A stretch of 64,000 bases of DNA from Streptomyces sp. NBC_00704 (GTDB lineage Bacteria; Actinomycetota; Actinomycetes; Streptomycetales; Streptomycetaceae), in NCBI RefSeq assembly GCF_036226605.1, contig NZ_CP109000.1, forward strand, positions 5,266,501 through 5,330,500, written 5' to 3'. The notes below the pieces were generated by a model. It did not search any database. It had not been told where the DNA came from and saw nothing but the letters and a program-made list of their open reading frames with translations. Below are positions 34,639-42,445 of this stretch, piece by piece. The position numbers and the translations under genes were made by a program. Position 1 is the first letter of the stretch, and the number at the start of each line of letters is the position of its first letter.

Positions 34639-34677
34639 TTCATGCGGTGAACCAATGGACTCATGAGGAGGAGCCCC

Positions 34678-36294
34678 ATGCGTGGTGCCAAGAGCGCCAA
34701 GTGGGTTGCGATAGCCGCCGTTGTGGCGCTGGGTGCGACGGCCTGTGGCGGTGGCGGTGACTCGGGCAGCTCGGCCAAGGGCGACGGCACCGTGTCGGTG
34801 GAGATCGGCGAACCGCAGAACAGCCTGGTCCCCACCAACACGTACGAGACCGAGGGCGGCCAGGTCATCAACGCCCTCTTCACGGGTCTGACCAAGCTTG
34901 ACGCCAGCAACAAGGTCGTCAACGCGATGGCGCAGTCGATCGATTCCACCGACAACAAGGTGTGGACGATCAAGCTGAAGTCGGGCTACACCTTCCACAA
35001 CGGCGAGAAGGTCACCGCCCAGTCCTTCATCGACGCCTGGAACTACGGCGCGAACCAGACCAACGCGCAGCAGACCAACCCGCTGTTCAGCCACATCCAG
35101 GGCTACAGCGACCTGAACCCGGGCGAGGGCAAGAAGCCCACGACCGACAAGCTCTCCGGTCTGAAGGCCGTGGGCGAGGACACCATCCAGGTCACCCTGA
35201 CCGGCGCGTTCTCCGCGTTCCCCTCGCAGCTCTCCTTCACCGCGTTCGTCCCGCTGCCGAAGGCGTTCTTCAAGGACCCCAAGGGCTTCGGCGAGGCCCC
35301 GATCGGCAACGGCCCCTTCGAGATGAAGGGCAAGTTCAAGCACAACGAGGCGATCAGCACCACGAAGTACGACAAGTACCCGGACGCCTCGAAGATCGAG
35401 GTCAAGGGCGTCAACTTCAAGATCTACTCGAACCTGGACACCGCCTACAAGGACCTCGTCGCCGGCAACCTCGACAGCCTGCTGACGATCCCGACCTCGG
35501 GGCTGCCCACGTACAAGAAGGACCTGCCGAACCGCACGCTCGACGAGCCCGACTCGGCCGTCGGTTACATCGGCTTCCCGGTCAAGTACAACAAGGCCTT
35601 CCAGAACCCGGATCTGCGCAAGGCCATCTCGATGTCGATCGACCGGAAGACGATCTCCGACAAGATCTTCCTCGGCGCCCGTACCCCGGCCGACGACTAC
35701 ATCAGCCCCATCATCGACGGCTACCGCAAGGGCGCCTGCGGTGAGGCCTGCACGCTGAACCCGGCGAAGGCCAAGGAGCTGTACAAGAAGAGCGGCGGGC
35801 TGCCCGGCAACACGCTGGAGATCGGCTACAACGCCGACGGCGGTCACAAGGACTGGGTCGAGGCGGTCGCCAACCAGATCCAGCAGAACCTGGGCGTCAA
35901 GGTGACGGCCAAGCCGTTCGAGCAGTTCCAGACGATCCTGAACGACCTGGACGCCAAGAAGTACAGCGGCGCCTTCCGGATGGCCTGGAGCATGGACTAC
36001 CCGGACGCGGAGAACTACCTGCGCCCGGTTTTCTCCAAGGACGCCATCGCCAACGGCTCCAACTACTCGGGCTACGTCAACGAGGACTTCGAGAAGCTCC
36101 TCGTCAAGGCCGACCAGGCCCAGACGCACGAAGAGGCCGTGAAGCTGTACCAGCAGGCGGACGACGTCCTGCTCAAGGACCTGCCGTACATCCCGGTGTA
36201 CTTCTACACGATGAACGCGGGCTTCAGCGACAAGATCAAGTCGATGAAGGTCGCCGGTCACCAGATCCTGTGGGACACGGTCAAGCTCAGCTGA
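34678..36294 (+). CDS. Oligopeptide-binding lipoprotein, importer 1 (BldKB-like)
   Basis: A 538-residue lipoprotein of SBP family 5. The signal peptide ends in GATAC, with Gly-rich spacer after the lipid Cys (about residue 23). Family landmarks are SVEIGEPQNSLVPTNTYE, KSGYTFHNGEKVTAQSFIDAW and LRKAISMSIDRKTI. ATG 34678 is preceded by GAGGAGGAG at ideal spacing; ATG 34663 lies inside this ribosome site. First gene of a five-gene operon for a peptide ABC importer. BldK of S. coelicolor imports a signalling oligopeptide needed for aerial growth; family membership and locus context support that type, but phylogeny is needed to say which of the two importers here is the true BldK. Confidence 0.88.
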   Translation: MRGAKSAKWVAIAAVVALGATACGGGGDSGSSAKGDGTVSVEIGEPQNSLVPTNTYETEGGQVINALFTGLTKLDASNKVVNAMAQSIDSTDNKVWTIKLKSGYTFHNGEKVTAQSFIDAWNYGANQTNAQQTNPLFSHIQGYSDLNPGEGKKPTTDKLSGLKAVGEDTIQVTLTGAFSAFPSQLSFTAFVPLPKAFFKDPKGFGEAPIGNGPFEMKGKFKHNEAISTTKYDKYPDASKIEVKGVNFKIYSNLDTAYKDLVAGNLDSLLTIPTSGLPTYKKDLPNRTLDEPDSAVGYIGFPVKYNKAFQNPDLRKAISMSIDRKTISDKIFLGARTPADDYISPIIDGYRKGACGEACTLNPAKAKELYKKSGGLPGNTLEIGYNADGGHKDWVEAVANQIQQNLGVKVTAKPFEQFQTILNDLDAKKYSGAFRMAWSMDYPDAENYLRPVFSKDAIANGSNYSGYVNEDFEKLLVKADQAQTHEEAVKLYQQADDVLLKDLPYIPVYFYTMNAGFSDKIKSMKVAGHQILWDTVKLS

Positions 36295-36446
36295 CCCGAG
36301 TCTGAGCAGTTCCGAAACACAGCGGAACAGGGTGAGCAGGGGGGCGGGTCACCAGCCTTCCCCTGCTCACCCCTTCTGCCGTCTCCCGTCCGACAGTGCC
36401 GCCTTCCCGGCAGCGGGCGGGTCGAGCACCCCCCTCTGGAGTACCG

Positions 36447-37373
36447 ATGGGCCGATACGTCGTGCGCCGCCTCCTGCAGGTAATCCCTGTGGCGATTGGC
36501 GTCACGTTCATCATCTTCTGCCTGGTCTTCGCTCTGCCCGGCGACCCGATCCAGGCACTGGCCGGCGACAAGCGCGCCGACCCGAACATCGCGGCGATCC
36601 TGCGCGACCACTACCACCTCAACCAGCCGCTGTACATGCAGTACTGGCACTACATCAGCGGCGTCTTCACCGGTGACCTCGGTGAGTCGTACAACGGGCG
36701 TGCCGTCTCCGACCTCGTGTCGCAGCGGTTCCCCGTCACTCTGAAGCTGGGGCTGACCTCCTTCGCCTTCGAGGCGGTCATCGGCATCCTGGCGGGCATC
36801 TTCGCCGCGCTGAAGCGCGGCAAGTTCATCGACAACGTGGTGCTGATCTCCACCCTGGTGCTGATCTCGATCCCCGTCTTCGTCCTGGGCAGCGTGCTCC
36901 AGCTCGAGTTCGGCGTGAACCTCAAGATCACGCCGGTGGCCGGCATCGAACACGGCTGGCCGCAGAGCTACATCCTTCCGGCGATCGTGCTGGCCACGAC
37001 CTCGATGGCCTACATCGCCCGCCTCACCCGCGCGAGCATGACGGAGTCGATCCGCGCCGACTACGTGCGCACGGCGGTCGCCAAGGGTCTGCCGCAGCGC
37101 CGGGTCATCGGCCTGCACGCCCTGCGCAACTCGCTGATCCCGGTCGTCACCTTCCTGGGCTTCGACCTCGGCGCGCTCATGGGCGGCGCCATCATCACCG
37201 AGCGCGTGTTCAACATGCCCGGCATCGGCCAGCAGTTGGCCCAGTCCGTCTATCTGCGGGAGCGTCCCGTCGTCGTCGGACTGGTCACCCTCCTGGTGCT
37301 CATCTACCTGGTCGCGAACCTGCTCGTCGACCTGATGTACGCCGTGCTCGACCCGAGGATCCGCTATGAGTGA
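36447..37373 (+). CDS. Oligopeptide importer 1 permease, DppB/OppB type
   Basis: A 308-residue permease. It begins MGRYVVRRLLQVIPVAIGV, which is the standard N-terminal helix of OppB/DppB permeases, and has six helices in all. The EAA loop reads VRTAVAKGLPQRRVIGLHAL and is followed by GALMGGAIITERVF. ATG 36447 has GGAG six bases before it; an upstream in-frame start would add 17 poorly conserved residues. The 152-base gap after the binding-protein gene is the only sizeable gap in the operon and may allow different expression levels. It ends with a four-base-scale overlap with the next permease. Confidence 0.92.
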   Translation: MGRYVVRRLLQVIPVAIGVTFIIFCLVFALPGDPIQALAGDKRADPNIAAILRDHYHLNQPLYMQYWHYISGVFTGDLGESYNGRAVSDLVSQRFPVTLKLGLTSFAFEAVIGILAGIFAALKRGKFIDNVVLISTLVLISIPVFVLGSVLQLEFGVNLKITPVAGIEHGWPQSYILPAIVLATTSMAYIARLTRASMTESIRADYVRTAVAKGLPQRRVIGLHALRNSLIPVVTFLGFDLGALMGGAIITERVFNMPGIGQQLAQSVYLRERPVVVGLVTLLVLIYLVANLLVDLMYAVLDPRIRYE

Positions 37374-38304
37374 GAAGACGATAGAGAGGCCGACCACCGA
37401 CGAGGCCGCCCTCGCCAAGGAGATCGAGGCCGACGAGAAGGCGGCGGCACGTCAGGCGAGCCTGCTCAAGGACGGCTGGGCCGACCTGCGCAAACGCCCG
37501 ATGTTCATCGTGTCGGGGATCGTCATCGTGTTCCTGGTCGCACTGGCGGTCGCCCCCGGCATGTTCACGGCGCGGTCCCCGTTCTCGGACGGCTTCTGCC
37601 AGCTCCAGAACTCGATGACGCCGCCCACCTCGGGCCACCTGTTCGGCTACGACGTCCAGGGCTGCGACATCTACACGCGGACCGTGTACGGCGCCCGCAA
37701 CTCGATCATCGTGGGCATGGTGACCACCATCGCCACGACGCTGATCGGCGGCCTGGTGGGCATGATGGCCGGTCTCGTCGGCGGCTGGATCGACGCCCTG
37801 CTGTCCCGCATCACCGAGGTCTTCTCGGCGCTGCCGCTGCTCGTCGGCGGTCTGCTGATCATGTCGATCTGGGGCGGCGGCGACGTGTGGTCGGTGTCGT
37901 TCATCCTGGCGATCCTCGGCTGGCCCCAGGTCTTCCGCATCATGCGCGGCGAGGTCATCTCCAACAAGTACAACGACTACGTGGCGGCCGCCCGCGCGCT
38001 CGGCGCGGGTCCCGGGCGGATCGCGTTCCGGCACATCCTGCCGAACACGCTCGCCCCCGTCATCGTCATCACCACCATGAACCTGGGCGTCTACATCGCC
38101 GCCGAGGCCGCCCTGTCCTACCTGGGCATCGGCATCCAGTACCCCAACATCTCGTGGGGTCTGATGATCAGCGACGCCCAGGACCGGTTCCTGACCTCGC
38201 CGCACGCACTGCTGTTCCCGGCCGGCGCCCTGAGCATCACCGTGCTGGCGTTCATCATGCTCGGCGACGTGGTGCGCGACGCCTTCGACCCCAAGATGCG
38301 CTGA
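37366..38304 (+). CDS. Oligopeptide importer 1 permease, DppC/OppC type
   Basis: A 312-residue permease with a charged N-terminal cytoplasmic tail of about 45 residues, an OppC-type N-terminal helix, then a large outer loop with GHLFGYDVQGCDIYTR (the DppC signature). Four or five further helices and the EAA loop AARALGAGPGRIAFRHILP follow. The ATG lies within the end of the preceding permease gene, so the pair is translationally coupled. With the DppB-type subunit it forms the membrane channel. Confidence 0.92.
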   Translation: MSEKTIERPTTDEAALAKEIEADEKAAARQASLLKDGWADLRKRPMFIVSGIVIVFLVALAVAPGMFTARSPFSDGFCQLQNSMTPPTSGHLFGYDVQGCDIYTRTVYGARNSIIVGMVTTIATTLIGGLVGMMAGLVGGWIDALLSRITEVFSALPLLVGGLLIMSIWGGGDVWSVSFILAILGWPQVFRIMRGEVISNKYNDYVAAARALGAGPGRIAFRHILPNTLAPVIVITTMNLGVYIAAEAALSYLGIGIQYPNISWGLMISDAQDRFLTSPHALLFPAGALSITVLAFIMLGDVVRDAFDPKMR

Positions 38305-38315
38305 GGGAGGCGTAC

Positions 38316-39371
38316 GTGACCATCATCGATCAGACAGACGCCGTCCCGGCTCCGCGTGACGGCGAGAGCACCGGCCCGCTTCTCGACGTGCGGAACCTGC
38401 ACGTCGAGTTCGACACCCGCGAGGGCGTCGTCCGGGCCGTCAACGGGGTCAACTACTCCGTGAACTCCGGCGAGACCCTCGCCGTGCTCGGCGAGTCCGG
38501 CTCGGGCAAGTCCGTGACGGCCCAGGCCATCATGGGCATCCTCGACATGCCGCCGGCCCGCATCCCCCAGGGCGAGATCCGCTTCCACGGCCGGGACATG
38601 CTCGCCATGTCCGAGGAGGAGCGGCGCAAGATCCGCGGTGCGCGCATCGCGATGATCTTCCAGGACGCGCTGTCCTCGCTCAACCCCGTGCTCAGCGTGG
38701 GCTTCCAGCTCGGTGAGATGTTCCGCGTCCACCAGGGGATGTCCCGCAAGGACGCCAAGGCCAAGGCCGTGGAACTGATGGACCGGGTGAAGATCCCGGC
38801 GGCCGCGGCACGGGTGAACGACTACCCGCACCAGTTCTCCGGCGGTATGCGCCAGCGCATCATGATCGCCATGGCGCTCGCCCTGGAGCCGGACCTGATC
38901 ATCGCCGACGAGCCGACCACGGCCCTCGACGTGACCGTCCAGGCCCAGGTGATGGACCTGCTCGCGGAGTTGCAGCGCGAGTACCGGATGGGGCTCATCC
39001 TCATCACCCACGACCTCGGTGTGGTCGCGGACGTCGCCGACAAGATCGCGGTGATGTACGCGGGCCGGATCGTGGAGACCGCGCCGGTGCACGAGCTGTA
39101 CAAGCGCCCCGCCCACCCTTACACGCGCGGTCTGCTCGACTCGATCCCGCGTCTGGACCAGAAGGGCCAGGAGCTCTACGCGATCAGGGGCCTGCCGCCC
39201 AACCTGCTGAAGGTGCCGCACGGCTGCGCCTTCAACCCCCGTTGCGACCGCGCGCAGGACGTGTGCCGCACGGACGTTCCGGCGCTGGTCCAGGTGACCG
39301 AGCGGGACGGGACGGCACTGCCCGGCCGCGCCAGCGCGTGCCACTTCTGGAAGGAGACGATCCATGGCTGA
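38316..39371 (+). CDS. Oligopeptide importer 1 ATPase, DppD/OppD type
   Basis: A 351-residue ATPase with Walker A GESGSGKSV, signature FSGGMRQRIM, Walker B LIIADEPTTALDV and switch His in ITHDLGVVAD. The oligopeptide-transporter C-terminal region ends in the Cys-containing motif GCAFNPRCDRAQDVC and SACHFW, which in OppD/DppD homologues can hold an iron-sulfur cluster. GTG 38316 follows GGGAGG. The stop overlaps the next ATPase start by eight bases. Confidence 0.93.
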   Translation: MTIIDQTDAVPAPRDGESTGPLLDVRNLHVEFDTREGVVRAVNGVNYSVNSGETLAVLGESGSGKSVTAQAIMGILDMPPARIPQGEIRFHGRDMLAMSEEERRKIRGARIAMIFQDALSSLNPVLSVGFQLGEMFRVHQGMSRKDAKAKAVELMDRVKIPAAAARVNDYPHQFSGGMRQRIMIAMALALEPDLIIADEPTTALDVTVQAQVMDLLAELQREYRMGLILITHDLGVVADVADKIAVMYAGRIVETAPVHELYKRPAHPYTRGLLDSIPRLDQKGQELYAIRGLPPNLLKVPHGCAFNPRCDRAQDVCRTDVPALVQVTERDGTALPGRASACHFWKETIHG

Positions 39372-40512
39372 CACGACCAAGGCCACCGAGCCCGGGGACG
39401 CCACGCCCAACGTCTCCGAGCTGGAGGTCGCCGACGTGCACTCGGTGGAGGAGAAGGTCGCCGCCCTCGACACGCCCGTCGGGCGGGGCGAGCCGATCCT
39501 CCAGGTGCGCAACCTCGTCAAGCACTTCCCGCTGACGCAGGGCATCATCGTCAAGCGGCAGGTCGGCGCGGTGAAGGCCGTCGACGGCATCTCCTTCGAC
39601 CTGTACCAGGGCGAGACCCTGGGCATCGTGGGCGAGTCCGGCTGCGGCAAGTCGACCGTCGCCAAGGTTCTGATGAACCTGGAGAAGGCGACGGCCGGCG
39701 AGGTCTTCTACAAGGGCCAGGACATCACCAAGCTGTCCGGGCGGGCCCTGAAGGCGGTCCGCCGGAACATCCAGATGATCTTCCAGGACCCGTACACGTC
39801 GCTCAACCCGCGCATGACGGTCGGCGACATCATCGGCGAGCCCTTCGACATCCACCCCGAGGTGGCCCCCAAGGGCGACCGCAGGAAGCGCGTGCGCGAG
39901 CTGCTGGACGTCGTCGGTCTGAACCCGGAGTACATCAACCGCTACCCGCACCAGTTCTCGGGCGGTCAGCGTCAGCGCATCGGCATCGCCCGCGGCCTGG
40001 CGCTCAACCCCGAGGTCATCATCTGCGACGAGCCGGTCTCCGCTCTGGACGTGTCCGTCCAGGCCCAGGTCATCAACCTGATGGAGCGACTGCAGGACGA
40101 GTTCAACCTCTCCTACGTCTTCATCGCGCACGACCTGTCGATCGTCCGGCACATCTCGGACCGGGTCGGCGTGATGTACCTCGGCCGGCTCGCCGAGATC
40201 GGCTCCGACGAGCAGATCTACGAGCACCCGACGCACCCGTACACGCAGGCGCTGCTGTCCGCGGTCCCGGTGCCCGACCCGGACGCCCGCGAGGGCCGCG
40301 AGCGGATCATCCTCACCGGTGACGTGCCGTCGCCGGCGAACCCGCCGTCCGGCTGCCGCTTCCGCACCCGCTGCTGGAAGGCCCAGGACAAGTGCGCCGA
40401 GGAGACCCCTCTCCTGGCCGTTCCCGAGCGTTTCAAGGGCGTGGACACGCCGGCCGCGCATGAGTCGGCCTGCCACTTCGCCGAGGAGAAGGACGTCGTC
40501 CACGCGGGGTGA
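39364..40512 (+). CDS. Oligopeptide importer 1 ATPase, DppF/OppF type
   Basis: A 382-residue ATPase. Its first 45 residues are an acidic extension absent from its paralogue in importer 2. Walker A is GESGCGKST, the signature FSGGQRQRIG, Walker B VIICDEPVSALDV and the switch AHDLSIVRHI. The C-terminus has the Cys motif GCRFRTRCWKAQDKC and SACHFAEEK. It pairs with the DppD-type subunit as the heterodimeric motor. A 15-bp terminator hairpin lies 29 bases after the stop. Confidence 0.93.
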   Translation: MADTTKATEPGDATPNVSELEVADVHSVEEKVAALDTPVGRGEPILQVRNLVKHFPLTQGIIVKRQVGAVKAVDGISFDLYQGETLGIVGESGCGKSTVAKVLMNLEKATAGEVFYKGQDITKLSGRALKAVRRNIQMIFQDPYTSLNPRMTVGDIIGEPFDIHPEVAPKGDRRKRVRELLDVVGLNPEYINRYPHQFSGGQRQRIGIARGLALNPEVIICDEPVSALDVSVQAQVINLMERLQDEFNLSYVFIAHDLSIVRHISDRVGVMYLGRLAEIGSDEQIYEHPTHPYTQALLSAVPVPDPDAREGRERIILTGDVPSPANPPSGCRFRTRCWKAQDKCAEETPLLAVPERFKGVDTPAAHESACHFAEEKDVVHAG

Positions 40513-40541
40513 CCCGCCGGGCGGCGCGTCCGCACACAGGA

Positions 40542-40574
40542 GAGCGGCCCGCCGGGAGTCCCGGCGGGCCGCTC
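40542..40574. terminator. Bidirectional terminator between importer 1 and the secreted protein
   Basis: A perfect 15-bp stem (GAGCGGCCCGCCGGG and its complement) with a 3-base loop lies between the two convergent genes. It can serve both strands. Confidence 0.85.
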
Positions 40575-40582
40575 GCGTCACG

Positions 40583-41122
40583 CTACTTCCACTCCAGGCC
40601 CCAGACGTTGGCGTTCTTCTTCACCGGGGCGGTGAACCACTTGGCCCACTTGGTGCTCTCGTGGTACTTGCAGTGGCCGTCGTAGTAGTACGTGAACTTC
40701 GTGGCCTTGAACTTCTTCGACTCGTGGAACATCGTCATGCGGACCTTGGTCTTGCCGGCCTTGTTCTTCGCCGGGATCGAGTAGGTCCAGCTGCTGGCCT
40801 TCGACCACGTCTTGCCGACGGTCACGCTGAACGACGTGCTCGCCTTCGCGAAGATGACCCCGGCCTCGGCCGTGACGCCCGCCGTGCCGCTGGCGCTCAC
40901 CGTGGCCGTCGCCGTGTGGTTGTAGGTGAGGTTGCCGCCGAGGTTGTCGTACATCCAGTCGCTGTGCAGGTTGGTCGGCTTGCTCACCGTGGACTTGTTG
41001 GTGATGTGGTAGCCGGTCCCCGGGTTCGGCGCGCACGCGGCCGAGGCGGGCGCGGCCACGCCGCCCACGATGCCGCCGGCGACGACGGCGGTGGTGATCA
41101 GGGTACTTGCGATCTTCCGCAC
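40583..41122 (-). CDS. Small secreted beta-rich protein of unknown function
   Basis: A 179-residue secreted protein. The Sec signal peptide runs through about residue 29, with Ala-Ser-Ala before the cleavage point. The mature part has two Cys (just after cleavage, and in DGHCKYH), which could form one disulfide. It is rich in Thr, Ser and Lys with alternating polar/hydrophobic runs (TATATVSASGTAGVTAEAG, STSFSVTVGKTWSKASSW) like long amphipathic beta strands, reminiscent of the stem region of aerolysin-type pore formers. The likeness is only in pattern; no family is recognised. GTG 41122 is the start. It is wedged between the two peptide importers on the opposite strand. Confidence 0.72.
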   Translation of the reverse strand: MRKIASTLITTAVVAGGIVGGVAAPASAACAPNPGTGYHITNKSTVSKPTNLHSDWMYDNLGGNLTYNHTATATVSASGTAGVTAEAGVIFAKASTSFSVTVGKTWSKASSWTYSIPAKNKAGKTKVRMTMFHESKKFKATKFTYYYDGHCKYHESTKWAKWFTAPVKKNANVWGLEWK

Positions 41123-41500
41123 GTACTTTTCCCTTCGAGTGAGTAAGTCGGCAGACGGCTCGCGCCGGGCTGCCTGTGTGCGCTCCAGGCGGTCTCGACG
41201 TACTCACCAGAACCCCCGTGAGAGGCCCGGCCGGCCGGAATGTGACGGTCGGTCGGACGGTGATCACCGAAGCGCGACGCCAGAATGTGCCGGGCGCCGG
41301 CGAAGTACAACCGGCGCGCCGGGCAGGCCCGCCGGGCCTGTTCGCCCCCGGCTGTTGACAGCCGGGGAACGATGCCGGGCAAAGCGTGCGGACGGCCGCG
41401 CGGGAGGGCGCCCGGAGAGGCGGTTCGGCCGCTTCCGCGCGATTCGTCACCATCACTCGGGCTGTATGTCGTGAGGAAGGTCTCACCGGGGAACGTCATG

Positions 41501-41517
41501 TGTCACGCGGTATGACA
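41501..41517. promoter_or_regulatory. Inverted repeat TGTCA-N7-TGACA
   Basis: Five-base arms (41501-41505 and 41513-41517), seven bases apart, lie about 134 bases upstream of the Xre start. This is a possible operator site; the short arms make chance occurrence possible. Confidence 0.3.
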
Positions 41518-41582
41518 GGCGCACCTCAAGTCTTCCCCAACCCCGGAACCGGCCACCGCGGGCGCCGGTCCTGATCGGCAGA

Positions 41583-41618
41583 GCGCCCCGCGGACCCCTT
41601 ACGGCGTACGCGGGGCGC
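41583..41618. promoter_or_regulatory. 10-bp inverted repeat upstream of Xre regulator
   Basis: Perfect arms GCGCCCCGCG and CGCGGGGCGC with a 16-base loop end 32 bases before GTG 41651. It may be a leader hairpin or an operator. Confidence 0.35.
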
Positions 41619-41650
41619 CGACCGCAGTGACGAACGGGGAGAGTGACGAA

Positions 41651-41950
41651 GTGTTGGCTGTGACGCATCGCAGAGAACCCGGCGCCGGACACCCGGTGCC
41701 GGGCGAGTGGCTCGGAAGGCCCTTCGGGGCGGCCGTGCGGGCCAGGCGCCTGGAGCTGGGGCTGACCCAGGAACGCCTCGCGGCGCAGGCGGGAATGTCC
41801 CAGGGGGCGCTGTCGCGGCTGGAGCACGGCCGCGGGGTGCCCACGCTGCCGCTGCTGGAGCGGCTGGCGGCGGCCCTGTCGTCGAACCTGCTGATCTCGC
41901 TGTCGCCGTACGGCGCGGTGCACGTGGTCTTCAAGGCCCCGCCCCGCTGA
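41651..41950 (+). CDS. Small Xre-family (Cro/C1-type HTH) regulator
   Basis: A 99-residue single-domain regulator. The helix-turn-helix lies around RARRLELGLTQERLAAQAGMSQGALSRLEHGRG, where the second helix and recognition helix match the Xre consensus. GTG 41651 has GGGGAGA seven bases before it; a GTG at 41627 lacks a proper ribosome site. It is followed at once by a strong terminator, so it forms its own unit upstream of importer 2 and may regulate that importer or the divergent secreted protein. Confidence 0.82.
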   Translation: MLAVTHRREPGAGHPVPGEWLGRPFGAAVRARRLELGLTQERLAAQAGMSQGALSRLEHGRGVPTLPLLERLAAALSSNLLISLSPYGAVHVVFKAPPR

Positions 41951-41971
41951 ACGGCCCCGCCGACCGCTCCC

Positions 41972-42011
41972 GGACGTCCCGTGCCGCGAAGGCACGGGAC
42001 GTCCCCGTTTT
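41972..42011 (+). terminator. Terminator after the Xre gene
   Basis: A perfect 14-bp stem (GGACGTCCCGTGCC and its complement) with a GCGAA loop, followed by a short tail ending in TTTT; a textbook intrinsic terminator. Confidence 0.92.
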
Positions 42012-42042
42012 CCGCCCCTTCTGGGTCCTCCGGGTCCTCCGG

Positions 42043-42160
42043 CCCCTCCTGGTTCTCCCGCCCCTGCCGGGTCTCGGCCCCTGCCGGGTCTCCGCCCCTG
42101 CCGGGTCTCCCGCCCCTGCCGGGTCTCCCGCCCCTCCCGGGTCTCCCGCCCCTCCGCTCC
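42043..42160. repeat. 17/18-bp tandem repeat between two terminators
   Basis: Five close copies and flanking partial ones of a 17-18-base unit, CCGCCCCTGCCGGGTCTC, fill most of the space between the Xre terminator and the second hairpin at 42259. The plus strand is strongly pyrimidine-rich through 42010-42240. No coding role is supported. Confidence 0.8.
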
Positions 42161-42258
42161 TCGCGGCCCTCTCGCCCTTCCCGCGCCCTCGGCCCCGCGC
42201 GGTCCTCCGGGTCCTCCCGCTCCCGCGGGGCCGGCCCCTTTTCTCCGCGTGCGTTCGA

Positions 42259-42302
42259 CGCCACCCGAACGGTCCAGCCGGGTCGTTCGGGTGGCGGTCT
42301 TT
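42259..42302 (+). terminator. Second terminator-like hairpin upstream of importer 2
   Basis: A perfect 13-bp stem (CGCCACCCGAACG and its complement) with a 12-base loop, followed by GTCTTT, about 145 bases before the importer 2 start. It could stop read-through into the operon or act as an attenuator. Confidence 0.75.
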
Positions 42303-42445
42303 CAGGTGCCGACACAACCCGTACGGGTGTGGTGAGGGTGCACCGTCTAGGCAATGTGCGGATATTGACTGGCAAAGGATCAGATTTCCGGCGCCGGCGG
42401 CAGCTCGCCGCTCAGGACAGGCGCGCGGTCGAGGAGGAGGCATCC

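Larger units (their letters stand above)
34052..34677. other. 626-base regulatory gap between the SARP gene and first peptide importer
   Basis: The gap is AT-richer than the surrounding genes, especially 34320-34560, and contains no supported gene. It must hold the promoters of both divergent genes. It carries an 8-bp-stem hairpin with a 13-base loop (34335-34363), a perfect palindrome (34364-34382), and a leader hairpin (34590-34638) just before the binding-protein start. I could not place -35/-10 boxes with confidence. Confidence 0.6.
41123..41650. other. 528-base divergent regulatory region
   Basis: No supported gene lies between the divergent secreted-protein and Xre-regulator genes. It contains a 9-bp-stem hairpin with a TTGA loop (41346-41367), a TGTCA-N7-TGACA inverted repeat (41501-41517), and a 10-bp-stem inverted repeat (41583-41618) just before the Xre start. 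Confidence 0.55.

Noticed and set aside
40583..41122. Call as an aerolysin-type toxin
   Set aside because: The similarity is only in residue pattern; kept as an unknown secreted protein.
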